Shown here in pieces: positions 43,890 to 53,215 of a stretch of DNA of 64,000 nt (its first letter is position 1; every line of letters begins with the position of its first letter). The translations under genes and the position numbers were made by a program. This DNA is from Azohydromonas australica DSM 1124 (GTDB lineage: Bacteria > Pseudomonadota > Gammaproteobacteria > Burkholderiales > Burkholderiaceae_C). The stretch is from positions 62,001 through 126,000 of the forward strand of contig NZ_AUMO01000037.1 in assembly GCF_000430725.1 (NCBI RefSeq), in the 5' to 3' direction. The notes under the pieces are model-generated. The model worked only from the letters and a program-made list of their open reading frames with translations, made no database searches and had not been told where the DNA came from.

Positions 43890-44454
43890 GGAAATGAACG
43901 GCAATGACGGCGGCAGCCGTCCCGTCCGTTGTGGTCACGGCGCATTCATCGGTTAGAAAATGGATTTGTTGACCTGGGCCAGAGGTAATAAGTCGTCACA
44001 CTGCACTGGGCTGATGGCGTCGGTCCAATTTCAAAGGCCTGAGTACCAGCACCATCATGAGCCGTGAGACGTGCCCGCCTTGCTGGTAGTGCCAGCACTA
44101 CGGCGGCGGGCCTACCAACAGAAATTACGCGCGCCGCCTGTGGTAGGTAGGGTGCGCGCAGGGACACCTCAAACACGAGGGAAAACCTTGGCGTGAAACG
44201 CCCCCTCGCGTCCGAGGTGGAGGCACCACCTCCTGCGTTCTGACGCTCTTCCTACCTCCGCCGGATTTCCACCCAGGGGCCGTCGTGCCTTGCGTCGTTG
44301 GGTGCGTTTCAACATCCCATGGATCAAGCGGCTTAAGGACTTGCGCCGCCGTCCATCAGTCGCCATAAAAATCTTCGCAAGCACTTGCCAGTCAATAGAA
44401 ATTTGACGGGCAATGCATCAACCTACGAGAAATCCGTTGACCCTGGCGGACGCA
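43890..44454. other. gene-free region, 565 bp, with a hairpin
   Basis: No gene is supported. A long imperfect hairpin lies at 44073-44111: outer arms GCCCGCC and GGCGGGC and inner arms GTAGTG and CACTAC around CCAG. It has no T tract, so it is not a standard terminator. The region should contain the promoter of the diguanylate cyclase gene. Confidence 0.4.
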
Positions 44455-45537
44455 TTATTGCCCCTCGGCACAGCGCGCCTTCCTGACGGCATCACGGCGC
44501 CGAGCATGGAAGCCCAGCAGCCCCAGGGCCGGCAGCAGCAGCGCCAGGGTGCCCGGCTCCGGAACGTCATGCGAGGGCGTGCCGATCGGTTCGTACGTGG
44601 AGCCGGTGTCGGGGCCGGTCGTGGGCTCCGGCGTGGGGTCCGACTGCGGCAGCGCCACCTCGGCCGTGGCGAACAGGTGGTTGTTGTTGATCTGAATGTT
44701 CGAGTTCCAGTTCTTCACCACCACGTTGCCGTTGATCTGGCCGTCCCAGCCGCCGCTGATGCTGGCATTGGGGGCCAGGATGCTGCCGAACACGCCCACG
44801 CCCTTGAGCACCAGATCGGTGGCATCGACGAAGTTGAACAGCACGTTGTAGCCGCGGAAGCCGTCCAGGCCCACGTTGCGGAAACCGGCCTGCTCGCCGT
44901 AGATGTTGAAGATCAGCGTCTGGCCCTGGCTCAGGTTGAGCAGCGAGATGCTGTTGCGCGACAGCAGGTCCGCGCCATCGATCTCGAAAACCTGCGTGCC
45001 CGCGCCGCCGTCGCCGACGAAGCTCACGCCGCCCCAGGGGTTCATGTTCACCGTGCCGGAAGCCGTCACGCTGGCCAGGTCCATCGACAGCGTGTTGAGC
45101 TGCTGCGCCGCGTCGGCAAAGGAAAACGGCGCCGTGCCGCCACGCTGCAGCGTGCCGCCGAAGCCCAGGTTCGACATGCTGGCCGAACCGCCCACGTAGG
45201 CGTTGCCGTGGTCGATGGAGCCGCTGCTGAAGCTCAGGTTGCCGCCCACCACCAGCGACTGGCCCGCGTAGCCGGCCTGGTTGTGCAGGTTCACGCTGTA
45301 GCCCGTCAGCGTCGCGTTGCCCTGCACGGCCACGGCGCCTTCGGTGTCGCTGTACATGCTGGTGAAGTTGCCCAGCGCAAAGACGTTGAAGTTGCCGGCC
45401 ACGCCCAGGTTCACCGCCGCCGCCTGTGCCGAGGCCGGCACCGCCAGCACGCCCGCCGCTGCCAGCGCCACGGCGCATGCCGGCCCCTTGAGCCAGCGGG
45501 GAAGGCGCGATCTGGTGCAAGTCGAGGTAGAAGTCAT
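44455..45537 (-). CDS. choice-of-anchor A PEP-CTERM exported protein
   Basis: The ATG at 45537 gives 360 aa; a start 15 bases further upstream is possible. A signal peptide (ACAVALAAAGVLAVPASAQA) is followed by a choice-of-anchor A domain (AVNLGVAGNFNVFALGNFTS, YNVLFNFVDATDLVLKGVGV, SILAPNASISGGWDGQINGN). The C-terminus is a PEP-CTERM signal (DVPEPGTLALLLPALGLLGF, then ARRR). The protein is exported, probably processed by exosortase and kept at the surface or released. No exosortase gene is in this window. Confidence 0.9.
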   Translation of the reverse strand: MTSTSTCTRSRLPRWLKGPACAVALAAAGVLAVPASAQAAAVNLGVAGNFNVFALGNFTSMYSDTEGAVAVQGNATLTGYSVNLHNQAGYAGQSLVVGGNLSFSSGSIDHGNAYVGGSASMSNLGFGGTLQRGGTAPFSFADAAQQLNTLSMDLASVTASGTVNMNPWGGVSFVGDGGAGTQVFEIDGADLLSRNSISLLNLSQGQTLIFNIYGEQAGFRNVGLDGFRGYNVLFNFVDATDLVLKGVGVFGSILAPNASISGGWDGQINGNVVVKNWNSNIQINNNHLFATAEVALPQSDPTPEPTTGPDTGSTYEPIGTPSHDVPEPGTLALLLPALGLLGFHARRRDAVRKARCAEGQ

Positions 45538-45933
45538 GCTACAGGCGACCATATGACGGTCGAACAAGAACAACACGACTGCGATTCTTGCCTTGGCCAA
45601 AGCTACATCGTGACGCTTTTGTGAACAACACTCACCACTGGAAATGGGACTTTATTTGCTACGGCCACTGCTGAGGGCCATGTACGGATTCCACGCACGC
45701 GGTGCGCGCTTTGCGCACCGAGCCCGCAAGGCATTGGTCGCCGCAAGCTGCAAAGCGAGCAGGACTCGTGCTTGGGGCCGGTGCGATGCCTGCAGTCCAC
45801 ACCGCTGTTGCCAAGCCACAGCGGCTGCAGCGATCGAGCGCCCATTCCTGTGTCGGTACACGCAGCGCCAATGCACATTCCGTGGCCTGAAGTTGGAATC
45901 ACGCTTTGCCGATGACCGGCCGCGAGGTGGACT
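45538..45933. other. gene-free region, 396 bp
   Basis: Divergent upstream region of the PEP-CTERM gene and of a small membrane protein gene. No supported gene. It must contain the two promoters; no operator was identified. Confidence 0.4.
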
Positions 45934-46203
45934 GTGAAGTTTCTTGGTGTCGAGCTTCGTGTACCTGATCTCTTGGATCTGAGGAATTTGCCGCTGTACG
46001 CAGCCATCGGCGTCATCATCGGCCTGGGCCTGCTGTTCATCACCCATGGCCATCCCGGCGTGGTCATTGCCGAGGGAACGGCCGCCGTGGCGGCCGGGCT
46101 CCTGGCTGTGGCCGGTGCCAACGCCTCGGCCGGGTGGCGCGGCGTCACGATCTGCCTGGCTGGATCACTGTGCACCTACGGCACCGTACTGAGGCTGCTG
46201 TAG
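45934..46203 (+). CDS. small membrane protein, two predicted transmembrane segments
   Basis: A GTG at 45934 preceded by GAGGTGG gives 89 aa. Two hydrophobic segments are evident (LPLYAAIGVIIGLGLLFITH and VAAGLLAVAGANASAGWRGV) with short loops. No family is recognised. The opposite-strand open frame over the same bases is a shadow. Confidence 0.55.
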   Translation: MKFLGVELRVPDLLDLRNLPLYAAIGVIIGLGLLFITHGHPGVVIAEGTAAVAAGLLAVAGANASAGWRGVTICLAGSLCTYGTVLRLL

Positions 46204-46226
46204 CGCCATCCGGTGCCGAATACCCG

Positions 46227-46292
46227 GGCCTAAACGGCTGTCCCCACGGCATGGGCAAGCCCATGTGCGCCGCCGAACTGGGCCATCAAGCT
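46227..46292 (+). pseudogene. relic of an IS21 istB gene
   Basis: The frame reads LNGCPHGMGKPMCAAELGHQ, which aligns with PNGVGKSMCAANLGYQ around Walker A of the IstB encoded at 26808-27659. The P-loop is altered (GCPHGMGKP) and nothing else of the gene remains. Confidence 0.55.
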
Positions 46293-46416
46293 ACCGCACG
46301 TCAATCAAGGGGAGAGTCCGTTTTTCCAGATTGACACGATTGTCCTGGCCGTCTTGGTAAGCCGGATTGTTCGGATTCATGCTGTCATTGCGGTCGTCGT
46401 TCGGGGTACGGGACAT
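46291..46416 (-). CDS. 41-aa conserved Asn/Pro-rich protein
   Basis: The ATG at 46416 has GGAG six bases upstream. The product (MSRTPNDDRNDSMNPNNPAY QDGQDN...) contains NPNNPAYQDGQDNR, a repeat unit I know from small conserved proteobacterial proteins that carry one or more such units. Function unknown. Confidence 0.55.
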   Translation of the reverse strand: MSRTPNDDRNDSMNPNNPAYQDGQDNRVNLEKRTLPLIDVR

Positions 46417-46658
46417 GATGAACTCCAGACGGGTTAGGCCAGCGTCCAGAAGCAGGCGTTGGCCTGCGCATGTTCTGCCGGCGTGAAGCCTGCTGTGCCT
46501 GTAGGGACGGATGGCCTGTCCTCGCTGCACGTCACCACCGCGCCCGCGCATTTGCCTAAATTTTAAGCAGCCAGCGAAATTCGTTATGTGTCAACGACTT
46601 GAGCTTGCCCGCCGTGCCTTGCGAACAGCCTTGTGCACAGATGCTGGGGACAAGCACC

Positions 46659-47189
46659 TCAGGTCGAGTTGCTATCGCCTACGACGGTATTGCTCGCCAA
46701 GGCAAGGTGGGCGGTACTGTCTTCCTGCCGGCAGATCGGCTCAGCCAACGGCGCCACCTCCAGCGCGCTGCTGCTCAGCGCTGGCGGGCCTCCCGCGTCT
46801 CGGCAATAGCCGGCGACCTCGTGCGAGGCAAGGTGGCGCGACCGGCCAACGACTGGGGCGGATCGGTCCCAGGGCGTCACGTGCCAGGTCTGCCAGAAGG
46901 CTCCCTGGCCGTCGAACTCGATACCGCCCAGCACCATGCCCAGCGGCGCGATCCACAGGAGCGCCACGTCGTGGAGCGGAGGCAGCAGCTGGTCCTCGAT
47001 GGCTCGGTCCAGTGCGTGCAGCGTGGCCACGCGGCACAACCGGCGGCCCATCGCTTCAGCGGCCGCTTCCTGGACCCGCAAGTCACCGCGCACCGGCACG
47101 ATGCGGCTGCGCTCCTCCTTGGGCACGGGGACGCCTCGGATTCGCTGGCGGCGGACCTCAAACAGCATCGGCGGCGGCTGGCGTGTCAA
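46659..47189 (-). CDS. hypothetical protein, 176 aa
   Basis: The frame starts at a TTG (47189) or at an ATG eight codons later (47168). The sequence (LFEVRRQRIRGVPVPKEERS; DQLLPPLHDVALLWIAPLGM; DGQGAFWQTWHVTPWDRSAP) is coding-like without a recognised domain. It lies nine bases after the gene at 47199-47675 and is probably co-transcribed under the LexA box upstream. Confidence 0.5.
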   Translation of the reverse strand: MTRQPPPMLFEVRRQRIRGVPVPKEERSRIVPVRGDLRVQEAAAEAMGRRLCRVATLHALDRAIEDQLLPPLHDVALLWIAPLGMVLGGIEFDGQGAFWQTWHVTPWDRSAPVVGRSRHLASHEVAGYCRDAGGPPALSSSALEVAPLAEPICRQEDSTAHLALASNTVVGDSNST

Positions 47190-47198
47190 CTTGGCGGC

Positions 47199-47675
47199 TC
47201 ACCGCGGCGACCGGTAGCCGCCCTCGATCCATGCGCCGGCGCTGGCGGCGTTGAGCCTGAAGTCGGGGCGCACCTTCACGCTGGCCAGCTGCTCACCGAA
47301 CACGTCCTTGGCCGACAGCACGGCGTAGGGCTCGTACTCGTCTAGCACGATGTCGAGTTCGACCGTGATGGTCTCGCCGCCGGCGTTCACCGTGACGCTC
47401 TTGTGCAGCATCGCGTGCTGGTGCTGCTCGGCGCGGCGCCGCACCTCGCTGGCGGTCTTCACCAGCGTGTTGAAGGCGTTCACGTCCAGCGGCTTGGGGT
47501 TCTTCTTGTCGCGGCCCATGGTCCACGGGCCCACCAGCACCGGCTCCGACTCGCCATGGTGCGTCATCGCCACCGCCCAACCGTCGTCGTCCGGGTTCTT
47601 GATGACCTTGGACGTCCAGCCGTTGTCGATCCACAGCCGGTCCTCGTGCACGGTTTCCAGCGCTTCGGCGTCCAT
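47199..47675 (-). CDS. hypothetical protein downstream of a LexA box
   Basis: The ATG at 47675 has CAGAGGAGG upstream, giving 158 aa. Segments such as LWIDNGWTSKVIKNPDDDGW and VELDIVLDEYEPYAVLSAKD suggest a soluble alpha/beta protein. No family is recognised. The start lies 22 bp from a near-consensus SOS box, so the gene is probably induced by DNA damage. Confidence 0.6.
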   Translation of the reverse strand: MDAEALETVHEDRLWIDNGWTSKVIKNPDDDGWAVAMTHHGESEPVLVGPWTMGRDKKNPKPLDVNAFNTLVKTASEVRRRAEQHQHAMLHKSVTVNAGGETITVELDIVLDEYEPYAVLSAKDVFGEQLASVKVRPDFRLNAASAGAWIEGGYRSPR

Positions 47676-47696
47676 GGGTCCTCCTCTGTTCTGTAA

Positions 47697-47712
47697 CTGT
47701 ATATCCATACAG
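47697..47712. promoter_or_regulatory. LexA (SOS) box
   Basis: The sequence CTGTATATCCATACAG has the CTGT-N8-ACAG form of the gammaproteobacterial and betaproteobacterial LexA operator, and it is flanked by A and T as in the extended consensus. It sits between the divergent frames at 47199-47675 and 47721-48080 and can control both. Confidence 0.75.
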
Positions 47713-47720
47713 TATTACAG

Positions 47721-48080
47721 ATGACAACCAGCTTGGCGCTGTACGAGATAGCCGTAGGGAGGTCGATTCGGACAGATGCCGGGTTCATGGCACGGGCGCG
47801 CGACCAGCTCCGCCAACGCTGCGGCCTTTTGAGCCTGGAAGGCGAGATCGGCTCGGTGACGGTCATCGTGTGGCGGTTTCTGCGCGAGCAGCGGAGCCGG
47901 GAGCTGATGCACTCCCGGCTGCTGGCCGTCTACGGCGTGCGCCAGGTGAGGGCGAAGTCCGTCACCCCATCACACGGTGGCTGCACGACTTCACACCACT
48001 GCTGGGTCGGGCTGGCCAGCGAGAGCCAGGATTTCAGTGATTCGGCATCACGCGTAAAACGAATACCCGCAGTAGGCTGA
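47721..48080 (+). CDS. hypothetical protein divergent from the LexA-box gene
   Basis: The 119-codon frame starts nine bases from the LexA box and its first 75 codons show normal GC-rich third positions (MARARDQLRQRCGLLSLEGE; VWRFLREQRSRELMHSRLLA). The rest lacks coding character, and no ribosome site precedes the ATG. It may be a shortened gene. Confidence 0.35.
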   Translation: MTTSLALYEIAVGRSIRTDAGFMARARDQLRQRCGLLSLEGEIGSVTVIVWRFLREQRSRELMHSRLLAVYGVRQVRAKSVTPSHGGCTTSHHCWVGLASESQDFSDSASRVKRIPAVG

Positions 48081-48225
48081 GTGCGGACGTTCAACCGCGA
48101 GCACTATCCGGCCAACTCATACCTAAAGAGGTCTACACGGTGGAAAGTTAGGTTGGCACACCGGGGTGTGCAGCGCGCAGAGGCCTGAAAGTTTGGCTTG
48201 CAAGTTCTCTGGTTAAACCAGATTA

Positions 48226-48645
48226 TTAGCAGAGTCTGAAAACATCCCAATTGTTGCGATAACCCTCTATGTCTTCTCTGTAAACCGAGTAGTTGGGCCA
48301 ACTGTTACCGCCATACCTGGCAATTTTATGAACCACTTTGCTTGGAACAAGATAATAGTCTCCTGTCACATCGCCTGACTGGTCTCTACCGAGGTTAACA
48401 AATGCGTAAATATAGGAGTCGGTTCCTCTCGAAGGCTCCTTCTTTCCCAACAACCAGAACCTTGCTGATTTACTATTTGTTTTCACTTGCACAGAGAAAG
48501 CGACACGACACTCCGCGTCCGTTACAAGGATGTCTGCGCCAGCAGCACTTCTTGAAGTAGTTGAAGCGACTAGGCTCCTAGAGGAAAGTTGAGCGGCCAC
48601 CAAGAAGGAGCCCGTCATCCCTGTAAATTGACCTTTGCTTGCCAT
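48226..48645 (-). CDS. PD-(D/E)XK-like nuclease-fold protein
   Basis: The protein has 139 aa and is AT-rich. The order AAGADILVTDAE followed by VAFSVQVKTNSKS matches the core of small PD-(D/E)XK proteins, where Asp of GADIL and the Q-V-K triad are the active-site positions. Such proteins occur singly in genomic islands; some are DNA or RNA nucleases. It lies at the edge of the AT-rich island with the DUF262 genes. Confidence 0.5.
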   Translation of the reverse strand: MASKGQFTGMTGSFLVAAQLSSRSLVASTTSRSAAGADILVTDAECRVAFSVQVKTNSKSARFWLLGKKEPSRGTDSYIYAFVNLGRDQSGDVTGDYYLVPSKVVHKIARYGGNSWPNYSVYREDIEGYRNNWDVFRLC

Positions 48646-48884
48646 AATTTTCTCAATTGATGTTCGAGATGAGAGGCATCACATGCGGGAGGTATACAGG
48701 CGCCTAGGGCGCACTTCTCCACTGTCCAAAGCATGTGACGTTTTAATCCAGGGAAACCACTAAAAAATGGGCAATTGGAAGACAGCCCACCGCAGTGGTG
48801 GGTAGAGGACACGCCGGCAAAATCAGTTATCCCCCCGGTGCGGAGTCGCCAGAGGTGGCCCTGATGGGGGTACGCACATAATGT

Positions 48885-49328
48885 TTATGCAGAACGCGGA
48901 GTGCGGGGCTGGATCTTAACTTTCAATTTACCTTCCGCATCTATCTCAATTTCAACATCGTGTTTATCCGACGCCATAGCAGCAGCAGCCACTCCAGCTG
49001 CGGCTCCTAACGCACCTCCTACTGCAGCACCAAATGGACCACCAACAAACCCTACAAGTGCGCCGACTGCAGCGCCTCCAAGTACATATAGAGCTTGGTA
49101 GTTAATCTTAGTTACCGCCTTGCTCATCGGTACAAACGCGAGTGTTTTCACATTAATCCAACCCTCGTGCTTATACCGCTCCGTTTCAAAAATTTTGCGA
49201 AATCTTTCTGGTAGATCTGTATATTTTTTGTAGTTCGTTATGACTTCAATATGCTCGCCAGTGCTCAATCCATCCTTCAGCTTTTTATAAAAAGCATCAG
49301 TGTCTTCAAAATTCATTTTCATCGTCAT
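48885..49328 (-). CDS. glycine-zipper membrane protein
   Basis: The ATG at 49328 with AGAGGG upstream gives 147 aa. Residues 1-75 are charged and soluble. A hydrophobic Gly/Ala segment (LYVLGGAAVGALVGFVGGPF and the following GAAVGGALGAAAG) forms a hairpin glycine zipper, and a basic tail (VEIEIDAEGKLKVKIQPRTP) ends the protein. Glycine zippers occur in pore-forming or membrane-remodelling proteins. A defence or toxin role would be inference only. Confidence 0.55.
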   Translation of the reverse strand: MTMKMNFEDTDAFYKKLKDGLSTGEHIEVITNYKKYTDLPERFRKIFETERYKHEGWINVKTLAFVPMSKAVTKINYQALYVLGGAAVGALVGFVGGPFGAAVGGALGAAAGVAAAAMASDKHDVEIEIDAEGKLKVKIQPRTPRSA

Positions 49329-50010
49329 GCTGCCCTCTCTACAATGCAACTTGTGCAGTCATGATTATAAAGCTTCTGCGTATCAAGTTGTTAGTTTTCG
49401 ACGTGGTGTTCAACGAAGGCATAACGGTGCGACAGGGCTGAACCGTGCGGCCGGGTTAACACGCAATCCTGATTGCGTCGTTACGCGAAGCGGATGCTGC
49501 TGCTCCAGCGGTGAAGGTTGGTCACCATCGAGCCAGTCGCGCGTTGATCATCGCAATTCGGGACACGGCACAGCAAGCCGTCGAGGCATGAGCCGCGGCC
49601 GACCCGCATGCAATCGCGGCGACGACCGCCGCAATGCTAAATATGGCAACCACCTCCACTGACCGCCGGCCCGACCACTACTGCTTTTACGGTGTCAGCC
49701 AACGATGCGTCCCCACTCTTGGCGTGCGCTGGAACTGCACCTCTCTACGACTTCGCAATCGCGGTGGGACGACGCTCCGCAGTTAGCTGCCGAACGACGT
49801 GCATTCCGACAGGCGCTTCGAGGCTGGGAGCGGTCGGTTGCTGATGCTCAGCCACAACCATCAGTTTCTAGGTTCTTTATTGCGATTGAAAAGCGACCGG
49901 AGACGCCGTTAGATATAACAACCGAACCAGTAATTGGTTCGCCAGCAGCATTATTATGCGCCTATTTCTGCTGTGTGCTCCGGATTCTTTCAAGACAATT
50001 ACGCAGTGCG
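49329..50010. other. gene-free region, 682 bp
   Basis: The left part is GC-rich like the plasmid and the right part AT-rich like the DUF262 genes. Open frames exist, for instance 49705-50043 on the plus strand, but no start or domain supports them. It may include decayed sequence from the import of the island. Confidence 0.4.
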
Positions 50011-51942
50011 TCAATTCTTGTGGGACGCTACAGTTTGCGATAACAAGCGCTGCTTTGCTCGGGTACAAAGAACCTTAATCATCATCTCCTCATGGTGCAG
50101 GATCGCTGTTTCGTTTTTTGGCCCCCAATTCTTGTAAGTAAACATGAACACCTGCTTAAGACTTTCCACGGCCGAAGATTCGCTAAAGTGCCCCTTTTTT
50201 GCATCAGGAATTAGATTATTTAGTTTAGAGTTATTGCTACGACTAATTAAACAAAGATTGCCGAACGTGTCGCAGCCATGTGGCATTTTTTTAGATTCAG
50301 ATAACCTCATATGCTGCCCCGCTGGATTTTGTGGATAGTGATGCTCAACAGAGGTGCGCAGTGTGAAAGCAAACTTTTTATAACCAATCATAACTGCATC
50401 CATGTCAATGCCGTCAAAAACAAAACCGTCCCTTAATTGACACCAAAGCAAATAGTCCAAACGGTTAAATATGAAGTTCTGGACGTCTGTTCCGCGATGC
50501 AAGTGAGTCTCGTTAATTTCCGAGGGCGTCTTCGTACCATTTTCAAAGCAAAGTTCATAGTAATCTATTGGTTCGTTGTCGCAAAAACGACCAAACAGAA
50601 ATCTATCATTAATGAACTCCATGCGTTTCAGATAAGCTTGGCCGTCAATTTGCTCAGTATTTTGCTTGTACAAAAACCAAAGTGCAGCACTCAACCAATG
50701 TTTGTAGATCTGCGTCGGAAAGGAGACATGAAACATCGCCAATAGCATAACAATTTTCTGGCTCTCGCCTTCATCGAATGATTCTATGTAATAAATGCTA
50801 TCCTTGTTGGTTCCTTGCTTGTATTTCAAAGTTTTAATCCCCCATTCGCCGTTGATTTGTCGCTTAATCACATAGCGATCAAAGAGCATTCGGCAACGCA
50901 GCAGATTGATAATAAAAATAGAGGGATTTGGCGAAAGATCTTCGCGCCCAAATGTCGCAAGCAATCGCTTGTCGTCAAGCGGCACATCTCGCTTTGGTCT
51001 TTCGCTGCAAATGCGCAAGACATGCAATAGAAAATTGTCGAAAGTGACTATACCACCAATATCATCTGCTTCGTCTGGTTCATCGTCCCGCGGCGGCTTG
51101 CTGGGCGGTTGGTTAATGATTTCGTTCAGCGATTTAGATTGATCGTGCCGAGTACTAGATTTTAGTGTGGCAACAACATGAGCGAGATTATTTGGAAAGG
51201 AATTCCAGTCCTTTCCAAACAACTTTGTGCGCGATTCCTTTGGGAAGGATAATTGTACGTACCGCCCCATATCGGCACACGCATCCCAAATTGCAGCAAA
51301 TGCAGATTGTTGCTCCTCTGGCAATTGCTTCATCAGCCTGGCCTTGAGAATTTCATGCTTGGCGAGTTGTTCGCCACGGTTATTCATTACCTCAAAGTAA
51401 TGATTTAAATCTGTTTCATTGGGTACTGGGGTGCGAATTATCTTAACTTGATTGAGTAAATAGGTTGTTATTTTACGAATATCTTTGGCGTTATGTTCTC
51501 GAAGTACACGAGTACATTCACGGTAAGCAACTAGCATCGTGTGCTCATCAGAATCATCGGCAAGGGAGCGACGTTTATTAAACAGGCGACTCAACGTCAT
51601 GCTGGATACCTCCCGACTATCAAACTCTAGATTGATTCCTGCAATACCTTGCAACGACTGTCCAAACTCATTCTTTAGCGCCGCCAACAGAATCCCGAGG
51701 GTAGTGTGCCGCTGCTGTCCGTCTACAGTTTCAAACACATTTGGTCCACGCTGAAAAACCACCAGGCTACCGAGATAATAGTCGCGGCCGTCATTGGAAA
51801 GCGCGCAATCTCGGATATCAACAATTAGCTGCTGTACCTCTGCGGGAGTCCATGCATAGTTGCGTTGGTAGTTTGGAATAATATAGCATCCGCTTTCAAA
51901 TAACTCGTGCACGGACAAATTTCTGATATCGTAGTTAGGCAT
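50011..51942 (-). CDS. DUF262/DUF1524 protein, GmrSD-like
   Basis: The protein has 643 aa. N-terminal DUF262 motifs are IIPNYQRNYAW (about 21-31) and ETVDGQQRHTTLG (about 71-83). The C-terminal region has SVEHHYPQNP (531-540) and FGNLCLISRSNNSKLNN (about 560-576), the His-Me/HNH-like signature of DUF1524. This is the domain pair of GmrSD type IV restriction enzymes and of SspE, which use nucleotide binding by DUF262 to control a nuclease. The gene overlaps the upstream DUF262 gene by eight bases and is much richer in AT than the plasmid. An anti-phage role is likely by family. Confidence 0.75.
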   Translation of the reverse strand: MPNYDIRNLSVHELFESGCYIIPNYQRNYAWTPAEVQQLIVDIRDCALSNDGRDYYLGSLVVFQRGPNVFETVDGQQRHTTLGILLAALKNEFGQSLQGIAGINLEFDSREVSSMTLSRLFNKRRSLADDSDEHTMLVAYRECTRVLREHNAKDIRKITTYLLNQVKIIRTPVPNETDLNHYFEVMNNRGEQLAKHEILKARLMKQLPEEQQSAFAAIWDACADMGRYVQLSFPKESRTKLFGKDWNSFPNNLAHVVATLKSSTRHDQSKSLNEIINQPPSKPPRDDEPDEADDIGGIVTFDNFLLHVLRICSERPKRDVPLDDKRLLATFGREDLSPNPSIFIINLLRCRMLFDRYVIKRQINGEWGIKTLKYKQGTNKDSIYYIESFDEGESQKIVMLLAMFHVSFPTQIYKHWLSAALWFLYKQNTEQIDGQAYLKRMEFINDRFLFGRFCDNEPIDYYELCFENGTKTPSEINETHLHRGTDVQNFIFNRLDYLLWCQLRDGFVFDGIDMDAVMIGYKKFAFTLRTSVEHHYPQNPAGQHMRLSESKKMPHGCDTFGNLCLISRSNNSKLNNLIPDAKKGHFSESSAVESLKQVFMFTYKNWGPKNETAILHHEEMMIKVLCTRAKQRLLSQTVASHKN

Positions 51943-53215
51943 GGAGATACCCCAGTTCTTTGAACTTTTCGATCAAGGCTTTGATCTTGTTGGCATTTGC
52001 TCGCACATCAGCGTCCAATAATGGTTCAATCATGTACGAGAGCACGTCTTCCGGATTGATTGCATTACGTATGGTTCTGATGAGTCCGTTGTGCGCCAAA
52101 CCAGCATTATCGATGGATTCGGCTGCCACACGCTGCAGTGTCATGCGAAGGCGATAGCTCCATACGAAACATAGTTCTGCGGCCCTTTTTAACTCATGCT
52201 CACCAAACTTGTCATAATAAAATAGCAATGCTGCACAGAATAGGTCGCGTATGTAGTGGTCTCCGGGACGGTTGCGCCCTGGATAACTGTCAAGAATTTC
52301 GATAATATTTTCAAGCTGTGGATGTGGCTTTGAAAACAAGCGGCGGTATAGCATGAGATAATGTTTAACATATTCAAAGAACCGTCGGCCGTTAATTATG
52401 GGTTGATTAATTTGGAATGGATATTTATTTAGAGTTAAATCGACTTGACGCAGCGGCTCTACAAAAGGATGCTGCATTCTGTGAAGATTCACTCCTTTGA
52501 AAACACCAATTACCTCTCGATTAAATCCACTGCCAGATTCTCCTGCACACCATTGCCGCAAAGGATAAAGCACATCACCAAGGACCGCCCGTAATCCATG
52601 TCGGCTCTTATCATTTTGATCGTTTCGTACTTCTTCCTCCCATTGCTTGACGCAGGCGATGTGCGCTTCTTCCGTGTCGTCTTGCATCTCGCGCAAGTGG
52701 AACGCTTTAAGCAAATCATGTGGGAACAGGTCTTTGCCTCGCGCGTTTTGAGAGTCAAAAAATTGAAATGCCTCCCCAATATCATTAAGTTTTATACATA
52801 CCACTTCACAACGTTCAACAAGAAATTTTCGTAAGACGCTGCGTTCGGCGGGAGATATTTGCTGGACTCGGTGCTGTATTAAGGCGAAGTTGCGCTGCAA
52901 TGCGCGGATCGCGACCGGCGACATGAAGTGGTGATTAAGTAACGTCAGACGCATGGCACTATTGGGAGACAATGCTTTGCACAGCATTGTTAATGTCACG
53001 AGCCGTTGTTGACCATCAACGATATCAAGCGTGTCGTACTGATGCAATACTACGGTGCCAAGTCGGTAGGCCTGCTTGTGGCGATTTCGGACTAGGTCGT
53101 CTATCAGTTGGCTGACATGATGGCGCTGCCAGCGATAAGGCCTTTGGTAAGGCGGTATGCTTAAATTCTGCCCAAGTACGTCTTCTAGAGAAAGGACTTT
53201 TGATTCAACTTTCAT
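51935..53215 (-). CDS. second DUF262 protein of a two-gene locus
   Basis: The protein has 426 aa. DUF262 motifs are IPPYQRPYRW (about 20-29) and DIVDGQQRLVTL (about 65-76). The remainder is helical (ALLFYYDKFGEHELKRAAEL) and lacks a DUF1524 signature, unlike its neighbour. It is the first gene of the pair, so the two probably form a complex in which one subunit senses and the other cuts. Its low GC indicates horizontal acquisition. Confidence 0.75.
   Translation of the reverse strand: MKVESKVLSLEDVLGQNLSIPPYQRPYRWQRHHVSQLIDDLVRNRHKQAYRLGTVVLHQYDTLDIVDGQQRLVTLTMLCKALSPNSAMRLTLLNHHFMSPVAIRALQRNFALIQHRVQQISPAERSVLRKFLVERCEVVCIKLNDIGEAFQFFDSQNARGKDLFPHDLLKAFHLREMQDDTEEAHIACVKQWEEEVRNDQNDKSRHGLRAVLGDVLYPLRQWCAGESGSGFNREVIGVFKGVNLHRMQHPFVEPLRQVDLTLNKYPFQINQPIINGRRFFEYVKHYLMLYRRLFSKPHPQLENIIEILDSYPGRNRPGDHYIRDLFCAALLFYYDKFGEHELKRAAELCFVWSYRLRMTLQRVAAESIDNAGLAHNGLIRTIRNAINPEDVLSYMIEPLLDADVRANANKIKALIEKFKELGYLHA

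Noticed and set aside
44073-44111. Hairpin considered as a transcription terminator
   Set aside because: No T tract follows on either strand and there are mismatches between the inner and outer stems.
49705-50043. 112-codon plus-strand frame
   Set aside because: No ribosome site, a composition shift in the middle and no domain; it overlaps the end of the DUF262/DUF1524 gene.
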